Of a stretch of DNA of 22,472 bases, positions 6,396 to 12,491 are shown one piece after another. The stretch is from CAYTET01 sp964436975 (GTDB lineage Bacteria; Bacillota_I; Bacilli_A; Erysipelotrichales; Erysipelotrichaceae), in the NCBI GenBank assembly GCA_964436975.1, contig CAYTET010000032.1:1-22472 (forward strand), read 5' to 3'. Below the pieces are notes generated by a model. It did no database searches. It was not told where the DNA came from and saw only the letters and a program-made list of their open reading frames with translations. The number at the start of each line of letters is the position of its first letter. Positions within the stretch are counted from its first letter, which is position 1. Position numbers and translations under genes: made by a program.

Positions 6396-7484
6396 TTACT
6401 TCAAATCGATAATTTTCTCCCAGCTGCGGTCCGCCGGGCCGAAATGGCCATAGTTTGTAACCGCCCGGTAGATCGGCTTTTGCAGGTCCAGTTCGGTGAT
6501 GATATTGGAGACATTGAAATTGAAGTTGCGCTTCACCGTTTCCAATATCGCCTCGTCGCTGATCCGGCCGGTGCCGAAAGTGTCAATATAGATAGACAGC
6601 GGCTCATCCATGCCAATGGCATACGAGACCTGGATTTCGCATTTGCCGGCCAGCTGATGGGCCACAATGTTTTTGGCCGCATAACGGGCATAGTAAGCCG
6701 CGGAACGGTCAACTTTAGAGGCATCCTTTGAAGAAAAGCAGCCTCCGCCGACCCGGCCCATTCCGCCATAGGTATCAACGATTATTTTACGCCCGGTCGT
6801 TCCCGAATCGCCAAACGAGCCTCCCACGACAAACGAGCCGGAAGGATTAACATAGTATTTGGTGTTTTCATCCAGCAGCTCCGCCGGGATGACCGTCTTG
6901 ATCACCTTTTCCATGATGAGCTGTCTTAACTCAGGCTGGCTGATCTGGGCCACATGCTGGCTGGAAACAACGATGGCATCAATCCTGGATACCTTGTCAT
7001 CGCGGTATTCAACGGTGACCTGGGTCTTGCCGTCAGGTCTGAGCCGGCTGTCGCTATGACGGCAGGCGGTCAGCTGGCGGGCCAGCTTAGAAGCAAAATA
7101 GATGGGTGCCGGCATATATTCGGGCGTATCGCTGCAGGCATAGCCAAACATCATGCCCTGATCCCCGGCTGACACAAGGCTGTGATGCACGGCACTGTCA
7201 ATTTCCGCTGACTGATGGGAAATCTTCATGATGACATGATAGTCTTCGGTATAGCCAATATCCCTTATCACACCCAGGGCAATCTTTTCATAATCAATCT
7301 TGGCGCGGGTGTTGGCTTCGCCGTAAATCAGCACCAGATCATCTTTGATCGTGCACTCCACCGCCATATGCGACTGGCTGTCCTGCCGCAGGGCCTCATC
7401 AAGAATAGCGTCAGCGATCTGGTCGCACATCTTGTCGGGATGCCCTTCCGTCACGCTTTCACTGGTAAAATAATAATCTTTCAC
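6396..7484 (-). CDS. metK: S-adenosylmethionine synthetase
   Basis: Makes S-adenosylmethionine from methionine and ATP in the cytosol. The 362-residue protein starts with a GTG codon (7484-7482), with AGGAAA 5 bases upstream. It has the N-terminal TSESVTEGHPDK (His, Asp and Lys at the active site), ISHQSAEI, SAGDQGMMFGYA, RPDGKTQVTVEY, SGTTGRKIIVDTYGG, and SKDASKVDRSAAY with the Lys and Asp metal/phosphate ligands. It is shorter than the usual 380-400 and has unusual residues in otherwise near-invariant loops: SAGDQG for GAGDQG, NPSGSF for NPTGRF, and GMGRVGGGCFSSKD for GMARHGGGAFSGKD. The main catalytic residues are retained, so it should be active. The riboswitch at 7517-7643 controls it. 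pyrR has its own promoter downstream. Confidence 0.95.
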   Translation of the reverse strand: MKDYYFTSESVTEGHPDKMCDQIADAILDEALRQDSQSHMAVECTIKDDLVLIYGEANTRAKIDYEKIALGVIRDIGYTEDYHVIMKISHQSAEIDSAVHHSLVSAGDQGMMFGYACSDTPEYMPAPIYFASKLARQLTACRHSDSRLRPDGKTQVTVEYRDDKVSRIDAIVVSSQHVAQISQPELRQLIMEKVIKTVIPAELLDENTKYYVNPSGSFVVGGSFGDSGTTGRKIIVDTYGGMGRVGGGCFSSKDASKVDRSAAYYARYAAKNIVAHQLAGKCEIQVSYAIGMDEPLSIYIDTFGTGRISDEAILETVKRNFNFNVSNIITELDLQKPIYRAVTNYGHFGPADRSWEKIIDLK

Positions 7485-7516
7485 AGTTATTTCCTGTCTT
7501 TCTAAGTCTTTTTTTC

Positions 7517-7548
7517 AAAAAAAAAGTTATTTCAGAGAGAAAATAACT
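7517..7548 (-). terminator. Riboswitch-controlled terminator before metK
   Basis: Perfect 8-base stem AGUUAUUU/AAAUAACU (7548-7541 with 7532-7525), an 8-base loop, and a run of nine U (7525-7517, the first U shared with the stem). It is mutually exclusive with the AGAGAG/CUCUCU antiterminator. Confidence 0.85.
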
Positions 7549-7643
7549 CTCTTTCATCGATATCAGCTTTACCACCCCGTCCTATCTGACTGGGTTGGTG
7601 CGCGTTCACTGAGCTGATTCTCTCCCGCGCTCTTGATAAAAGA
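7517..7643 (-). promoter_or_regulatory. SAM riboswitch (SAM-I clan) upstream of metK, with terminator platform
   Basis: Minus-strand RNA. P1: UCUUUUAUC (7643-7635) with GAUGAAAGA (7558-7550). AAGAG follows P1 as in SAM-I. P2a: GCGCG/CGCGC (7630-7626 with 7604-7600). Kink-turn bases GGA and GUGAA are present. P2b: GAG/CUC. The P2 loop AUCAGC (7618-7613) pairs with GCUGAU (7567-7562) as the pseudoknot. P3: ACC-AA-CC with GG-U-GGU, the covarying counterpart of GGC-AA-CC with GG-U-GCC in known SAM-I aptamers, retaining the SAM-contacting AA. The helix P4 is missing: only 3 bases separate the pseudoknot strand from P1. AGAGAG/CUCUCU downstream forms an antiterminator that excludes the terminator stem. 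High SAM should stop transcription. Confidence 0.85.
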
Positions 7644-7651
7644 CCATCAAT

Positions 7652-7680
7652 AATATAGCACACTAATCCGGCTGGCACAA
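7652..7680 (-). promoter_or_regulatory. Promoter of the metK riboswitch leader
   Basis: -35 TTGTGC (7680-7675), a 17-base spacer, and an extended -10 TG-C-TATATT (hexamer 7657-7652). Start would be near 7645, immediately before riboswitch P1. Confidence 0.75.
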
Positions 7681-7694
7681 TGACCCTGCCCAGT

Positions 7695-7720
7695 AAAAAA
7701 CGATCATCGCTGACCGTTTT
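7695..7720 (-). terminator. Terminator of the CorC-family gene
   Basis: AAAACGGUCA (7720-7711) pairs with UGAUCGUUUU over 10 positions, with one G-U pair, around a GCGA tetraloop, and is followed by more U. It begins 16 bases past the stop of the CorC-family gene and ends before the metK promoter. Confidence 0.85.
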
Positions 7721-7735
7721 ATGCAATATCAGTTT

Positions 7736-9160
7736 TTAATCATTGTCATCGGTATTTACATCGATTGACTTAGTGTCAGCGGCAAGTTTTTCAACTTTGA
7801 TTTTCTCAACCGACTGGTCATCCATTTTTATGATGGTGAACCGGGCATTGCCGATAGTAACTGCCGGCCGGCTCTTCTCATCCGGAACATAGCCCAGCGT
7901 GTCAATGACCAGACCGCCGATTGTATCGCTTTCCGAATCATCAAGCTGCTGGCCGATGAGTTCGGAGACATCATCAATCAAAGTAGTTCCGTCAACAATC
8001 CAGCTGCCGTCCTTGCCCTTGGTAATCTCCTCTTCTTCCTCATCAAATTCATCCTGAATGTTGCCGACAATGCATTCCAGCAGATCTTCCATCGTTACAA
8101 CGCCGTAAGTTCCGCCGTATTCATCGATAACAATTGCGATCTGCACCTTTTTCTTCTGAAACTGGGCAAACAGCTCGTCACACTTGGTAGTCTCATAGAC
8201 AAACAGCGGCTCCCGCATGTAGTTTTTAATATGGAAAGGCTTGTTCTTCTTGTCGATGAAGCGGTCCAGCAGGTCCTTTACATAAAGGATGCCGACAATG
8301 TTATCAATATCCTTGCTGTAGACCGGCAGCCGGGAATAGCCGAAATCATTAAAGTTTTTCAGACACGTCTCCAGCGAATCATGGATCTCCAAAGCCGTCA
8401 CATCGGTGCGGTGGGTCATGATCTCGCCAACGGTACGGTCATCAAACTCAAAAACGTTGTTAATCATTGTCTTGGCTTCGGAATCAATGAGCCCCTTTTC
8501 ATTGCCGGCATCAACCATAATCTTTATTTCTTCTTCCGAATACTCTTCGTTGTTGTCGGTATCTTTTATGCCAAACAGTTTGGCAACTTTATTGGTGCTG
8601 CTGCTGACCAGCCATACCAAAGGCTTCAGGCACAGATAAGTCCAGTGCAGCGGATTGGCACAGGCAAAAGCAACTTTCTCGCTGTCCCGCATCGCGGCTC
8701 TTTTAGGCACCAGTTCGCCGAAAATCAGGGTCAGGTACGTAAGCAGCAGAGTAATGACAATCAGGGAAACCGGCCGCAGCCAGCTTTCGCTGATCCATGA
8801 AATATTCAGCGGAACAAGCCAGCCTATCAGCATGTCGACAAAGGTGTCAGCCGCAATGGCAGAAGCTAAAAAGCCCGATAAGGTGACGCCAATCTGAATT
8901 GTCGCCAAAAACGATGTTGGCTTCTGGGTCATGTTATAGAGAAGAATAGCCTTGCGGTTGCCCTCCTTGGCCATTTTCTCCAGTTTGGCGTCATTCAAAG
9001 AAACGACGGCCAGCTCACTGGCCGCAAAAAAAGCGTTAACGCCAATTAAAATTATCAATAGAATAATGTATCCCCAGATCCCTGAAGACCGGGTTTCAGC
9101 AGCTGTGATATCAGCTGTAGCTGTTTCAGATAGAATGATGGTGCACAAATGCGGATCCAT
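7736..9160 (-). CDS. CorC/HlyC-family membrane protein (CNNM + CBS pair + CorC domain)
   Basis: A 474-residue membrane protein of the hemolysin C/CorC/CNNM group, linked in other bacteria to magnesium or other cation efflux; many are labelled hemolysin without evidence. Order: short N-terminal segment, CNNM domain with about four membrane helices (about residues 28-215, including GVNAFFAASELAVVSL and LSGFLASAIAADTFV, then FGELVPKRAAM), a CBS pair (about 230-355, with GEIMTHRTDVTALE and PLFVYETTKCDELFAQFQ), the IAIVIDEYGGTYGVVTMEDL block, an acidic stretch (DEFDEEEEEI), and a C-terminal CorC_HlyC domain (about 390-460). AAGGAG lies 13 bases before the ATG, somewhat far, but a stop codon just upstream fixes this as the furthest start. 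It has its own strong promoter and terminator. Confidence 0.92.
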   Translation of the reverse strand: MDPHLCTIILSETATADITAAETRSSGIWGYIILLIILIGVNAFFAASELAVVSLNDAKLEKMAKEGNRKAILLYNMTQKPTSFLATIQIGVTLSGFLASAIAADTFVDMLIGWLVPLNISWISESWLRPVSLIVITLLLTYLTLIFGELVPKRAAMRDSEKVAFACANPLHWTYLCLKPLVWLVSSSTNKVAKLFGIKDTDNNEEYSEEEIKIMVDAGNEKGLIDSEAKTMINNVFEFDDRTVGEIMTHRTDVTALEIHDSLETCLKNFNDFGYSRLPVYSKDIDNIVGILYVKDLLDRFIDKKNKPFHIKNYMREPLFVYETTKCDELFAQFQKKKVQIAIVIDEYGGTYGVVTMEDLLECIVGNIQDEFDEEEEEITKGKDGSWIVDGTTLIDDVSELIGQQLDDSESDTIGGLVIDTLGYVPDEKSRPAVTIGNARFTIIKMDDQSVEKIKVEKLAADTKSIDVNTDDND

Positions 9161-9196
9161 TTAGATAAATCAGCTCCTTGAATAAATAACTAGATA

Positions 9197-9225
9197 ATAA
9201 TAGTATTTTACGACAGGTATGTCAA
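9197..9225 (-). promoter_or_regulatory. Promoter of the CorC-family gene
   Basis: Consensus -35 TTGACA (9225-9220), a 17-base spacer, and -10 TATTAT (9202-9197). Start would be near 9190, giving a leader of about 30 bases. Confidence 0.85.
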
Positions 9226-9255
9226 ATGGCTCTTTTGGCAAGCCCGGTACTCTAT

Positions 9256-9300
9256 GAAACGAAAATGATTTTGTCTCAACGAAACAAAAATGATTTTGTC
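9256..9300. repeat. Tandem 20-base repeat in the divergent intergenic region
   Basis: Two copies (9256-9275 and 9281-9300) of GAAACxAAAATGATTTTGTC that differ at one base, separated by TCAAC, so the period is 25 bases. Each copy is itself an imperfect inverted repeat around ATGAT (AAAA and TTTT arms). The repeat lies 31 bases upstream of the -35 of the CorC-family gene and about 140 bases before the ATP-grasp start. It could be a pair of regulator sites or the remnant end of a mobile element. In the rest of 9161-9441 I see only the CorC promoter and a possible TATACT -10 at 9380-9385 for the plus-strand gene. Confidence 0.8.
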
Positions 9301-9441
9301 CTACGATAACGCCAGCAGCCGGCAGCTGTGGCAGCTGACAGCAGACTTCGTTTATATTTATAAGGCAATTAAATTAGGTTATACTGGAAACGATAATAAT
9401 TCTTCCCTTATTATGTTAATACCCATAAAGGAGCTGACATC

Positions 9442-10578
9442 ATGGCCACCGTGCTGCGAATCATTGACAATATGCCGCTGAATGACAGGGATACTGTTTA
9501 TACTGTCAGAAAAAATCACCCAGAGGTACTGTCCCCAGGTAGCATTTTTTATGATCTGTCCGGCAGCCGCTTCATAATCAAATCCGTGGAAATGATCAGC
9601 CGCAAAGCCGACGGCGCCGCTGACCTGGCTTACTATGACGGCCTACTTTTGCAGCCCCTTGATGAAAAGAAGCTTAAAGGCACTGTTCTGCTACAGAATC
9701 CGGCCAATCTGACTTTTCTTTTCTGCGCCGATCCCCTGTCCTTCCGCCAGCCTGATCCTGATTATCAGTTGGAATACCAGCAGGCCGGCAAACACTTCTG
9801 CACGGCTCTTTTCAGTTATGAAGAGATGGCCGAAGGCCGGCTGAAACTTTCATCCAGCTGCCTGTCAGGCCTTATTATTTACCGCGGATGGATGATGAAG
9901 CCAGCTATGTACAGGCGTTTTTATGACCTGCTGGAGAATAAAGGTCTCTTTTTGATTAATACACCTGACCAGTACAATCATTACCACCTGCTGCCTGGAT
10001 GGTATGGCGAATTTGAAAAAGATACTGCCCGCTCTGTTTGGACGGCCAGCAGCAGTATTGATGACGTGCTGAACATTGCCAAGCCTCTCAAAGGCCCGTA
10101 TATCATTAAGGACTACGTGAAAAGCCGTAAGCATGAATGGTATGAGGCCTGCTTTATAGATAATATCCAGAACACCGCCGCCTTTAAAACCGTTGCGAAA
10201 AACTTCGTCAGCCGGCAGGGTGACGATCTGGTCGGCGGAGTCGTCTTAAGAGAATTTCTGAATCTGAAGAAAACGGGGTTTCATCCGCAGAGCGGCATGC
10301 CCCTTTCTGAAGAATACCGCATCTTTATCAGCGGCGGGCGGATCTTATCAATCAGCGGTTATTGGGGCAATGAGGCAGCCATTGGCCTTACTGATTCGGA
10401 AAATAGCTGGATCCAAAGCATTGCGGATAAAGTCGTCAGCAATTTTATCACCGCCGATTTGGCCCGCTTGACTGATGGTCGGCTGGTAATTATGGAATTT
10501 GGTGACGGCCAGGTCTCCGGGCTCCAGCAGCTGCCGGCGGAAAGTTTCTATGACGCTTTTGCCCAAACAGGCCAATAA
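9442..10578 (+). CDS. ATP-grasp protein, R2K-clade-like, unknown substrate
   Basis: A 378-residue soluble protein. The C-terminal half looks like an ATP-grasp ligase of the R2K type: GPYIIKDYVKSRKHEWYEAC holds the expected Lys-Asp-Tyr-x-Lys-Ser and Trp-x-Glu-Ala pattern, followed by a long strand region (LVGGVVLREFLNL), EEYRIFISGGRI, and a terminal VIMEFGDGQVSGLQ that matches the Glu-x-Gly-Asp-Gly-Gln metal/nucleotide end. The N-terminal half (about residues 1-180) is less clear; I recognise no domain there. Such enzymes join a carboxylate to an amine with ATP; the substrate here is unknown. AAAGGAG lies 8 bases before the ATG. It is transcribed alone, divergent from the CorC-family gene and convergent with hydA, so the context gives no clue to its partner. 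Confidence 0.7.
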   Translation: MATVLRIIDNMPLNDRDTVYTVRKNHPEVLSPGSIFYDLSGSRFIIKSVEMISRKADGAADLAYYDGLLLQPLDEKKLKGTVLLQNPANLTFLFCADPLSFRQPDPDYQLEYQQAGKHFCTALFSYEEMAEGRLKLSSSCLSGLIIYRGWMMKPAMYRRFYDLLENKGLFLINTPDQYNHYHLLPGWYGEFEKDTARSVWTASSSIDDVLNIAKPLKGPYIIKDYVKSRKHEWYEACFIDNIQNTAAFKTVAKNFVSRQGDDLVGGVVLREFLNLKKTGFHPQSGMPLSEEYRIFISGGRILSISGYWGNEAAIGLTDSENSWIQSIADKVVSNFITADLARLTDGRLVIMEFGDGQVSGLQQLPAESFYDAFAQTGQ

Positions 10579-10636
10579 TAACTGTCTTGACAGATCATTA
10601 TCAGGACCTGGCGTCTGATAATTAATTCTAGCAGTC

Positions 10637-10677
10637 AAAAAAACTGCATGCCGGCAATCCAGCGGGCATGCAGTTTT
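10637..10677. terminator. Bidirectional terminator between ATP-grasp gene and hydA
   Basis: AAAACTGCATGCC (10640-10652) and GGCATGCAGTTTT (10665-10677) form a perfect 13-base stem around a 12-base loop, with A-runs on the left and T-runs on the right. It can stop both the plus-strand ATP-grasp gene and the minus-strand hyd operon. Confidence 0.9.
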
Positions 10678-10691
10678 ATTACTCTTTCCTA

Positions 10692-12476
10692 TCAGTCAAC
10701 AAAGGTATACTTTTTCTTGGCTGAATAAGTGTTATGCAGATACTTTTCGCTCTTCTCGCTTAACGGCTCACCCAGGAAGTTCTTATACAGTTCCTGGATC
10801 TGCGGATTAAGATGAGATTTACGAATCGGCATGGCAACATCCTCATCATACAGAGCCTTGGCTCTGGCCTTCTTGATTTCAGTCAGGCCGAGATGATTCT
10901 TGATGCGGGCCGGAATAATTGACTGACCGCCGCCGTTGACGCAGCCGCCCGGGCAGCCCATTATCTCAATAAAGGCATAGGGACTGGTCCCGGCTCTGAT
11001 TTCATCAAGCAGCGGAGCGGCATAATGCATGCTGTTGGCAACCGCGACTTTGACCTTGCCGACTCCCGGCAGATCCAGTTCGGCTGTCTTGACCCCTTCC
11101 GGGCCTCTGACAGCATCATAATCAATATGCTCCAGTGGCTTGCCGCCGTTATCGGCCGACAGCACATCCGCTACCGTCCGCAATGCGGCTTCCATAACAC
11201 CGCCGGTTGCTCCGAAGATGACTCCGGCGCCGGTATAATCACCGAATAATTCCTGATCAAACTGACCGTCGGCCAAAGTTGTAAAATCAATGCCGTACAT
11301 TTTAATCAGCCGGCCCAGTTCACGGGTAGTGAGAACAGCATCCACATCGCGGATACCGTCTTCTTCCATCTGCGGACGGGTCTTTTCATCCTTCTTGGCC
11401 GTGCAGGGCATGATCGAAACAGTGTAAATATTTTTCGGATCCAGACCCTTAACCTGGGCAAAATAGGATTTCAGGATAGCACCAAACATCATATGCGGGC
11501 TCTTGCAGCTGGAAACATGCGGAATTAAATCGGCATAGTTTCTTTCCATGTAGCGGATCCAGCCCGGTGAGCACGATGTGATCAGCGGCAGAACGCCTTT
11601 ATTCTTGACACGGGACAAGAACTCGTATCCTTCTTCCATAATGGTCAGATCCGCGCCGAAGTTGGTATCGTAAACGCGGTCAAAGCCGATCTGATGCAGC
11701 GCTGTGCACATTTTACCGGTAACCCGGCTGCCGATAGGCATACCGAATTCCTCGCCCAAAGAGGCGCGGACAGCCGGAGCAGTCTGCACGATGACATACT
11801 TATTAGGATCATTCAGGGCATCCACAACATTGTGGATTTCCTCTTTCTCAGCCAGTGCCCCGACCGGGCAGTTGATAACGCACTGGCCGCACTGCATGCA
11901 GTTAACTTCCGCAAAACTGTGGTCCATAATCGGGCCGACGGTTGTCTTGAAGCCACGGTTGATAAAGCCTAAAACACCTAAGCCCTGCACTTTCTTGCAG
12001 GTCTCAATGCAGCGGCCGCACAGGACACATTTGGTCGTGTCACGGGTAATGCCGTTGCCCAGATCGTCAAAGCTGGGAGCCGTCGTGGCGCCCTTATAGC
12101 GGACTTCACGGACATTAAGCTCTTCGCACAGCTTCTGTAATTCACAATGCTGGTTGCGGATGCAGGCCAGGCAGTCCTTGGAATGGTTGGACATCAGCAG
12201 CTGCAGCGTATTGCGCCGGGCGTTGATGATCTTTTCCGTATTCGTTCTGACTTCCATGCCTTCGCTGACCGGATAGACACAGGCCGCGCCCAAACCACGG
12301 GCCGGCTTGCCGCCGATGCTGACTTCCACCAGACACATCCGGCAGGCGCCGGACTTATTGATGTCCTTCAGATAGCATAATGTAGGAATATAAATGTTAT
12401 TGGCAATAGCGGCTTCCAGAATAGTGGAACCTTCCTCAGCTTGAACCGAGATACCATTGATCTTTAAATTAACCAT
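10692..12476 (-). CDS. hydA: [FeFe]-hydrogenase catalytic subunit, NAD(H)-linked trimeric type
   Basis: Catalytic subunit of a soluble [FeFe] hydrogenase that evolves H2 from NADH and probably reduced ferredoxin. The 594 residues hold, in order, an N-terminal [2Fe-2S] domain (SGACRMCLVEV, later AACVYPV), the His-Cys [4Fe-4S] site (NHSKDCLACIRNQHCELQKL), two [4Fe-4S] ferredoxin motifs (CVLCGRCIETC and CMQCGQCVINCP), then the H-cluster domain with all three signatures: TSCSPGWIRYME, MPCTAKKDE and MGCPGGCVNGGGQ. The C-terminal small-subunit-like tail (NPQIQELYKNFLGEPLSEKS) is typical of group A3. AAAGGGG lies 8 bases before the ATG; hydB ends 15 bases upstream. It is the last gene of hydC-hydB-hydA. 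Maturases HydE, HydF and HydG are not in the window. Confidence 0.96.
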   Translation of the reverse strand: MVNLKINGISVQAEEGSTILEAAIANNIYIPTLCYLKDINKSGACRMCLVEVSIGGKPARGLGAACVYPVSEGMEVRTNTEKIINARRNTLQLLMSNHSKDCLACIRNQHCELQKLCEELNVREVRYKGATTAPSFDDLGNGITRDTTKCVLCGRCIETCKKVQGLGVLGFINRGFKTTVGPIMDHSFAEVNCMQCGQCVINCPVGALAEKEEIHNVVDALNDPNKYVIVQTAPAVRASLGEEFGMPIGSRVTGKMCTALHQIGFDRVYDTNFGADLTIMEEGYEFLSRVKNKGVLPLITSCSPGWIRYMERNYADLIPHVSSCKSPHMMFGAILKSYFAQVKGLDPKNIYTVSIMPCTAKKDEKTRPQMEEDGIRDVDAVLTTRELGRLIKMYGIDFTTLADGQFDQELFGDYTGAGVIFGATGGVMEAALRTVADVLSADNGGKPLEHIDYDAVRGPEGVKTAELDLPGVGKVKVAVANSMHYAAPLLDEIRAGTSPYAFIEIMGCPGGCVNGGGQSIIPARIKNHLGLTEIKKARAKALYDEDVAMPIRKSHLNPQIQELYKNFLGEPLSEKSEKYLHNTYSAKKKYTFVD

Positions 12477-12491
12477 GTTGAGTTCCCCTTT

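Noticed and set aside
7532..7726. 64-codon minus-strand open frame upstream of metK
   Set aside because: It lies wholly within the metK promoter, SAM riboswitch and the preceding terminator; the frame is a by-product of the structured RNA and has no ribosome site.
9311..9342. CAGCTG-rich repeats (CAGCTG TGG CAGCTG) before the ATP-grasp gene
   Set aside because: Short, low-complexity repetition without a clear hairpin plus T-tract or regulator pattern.
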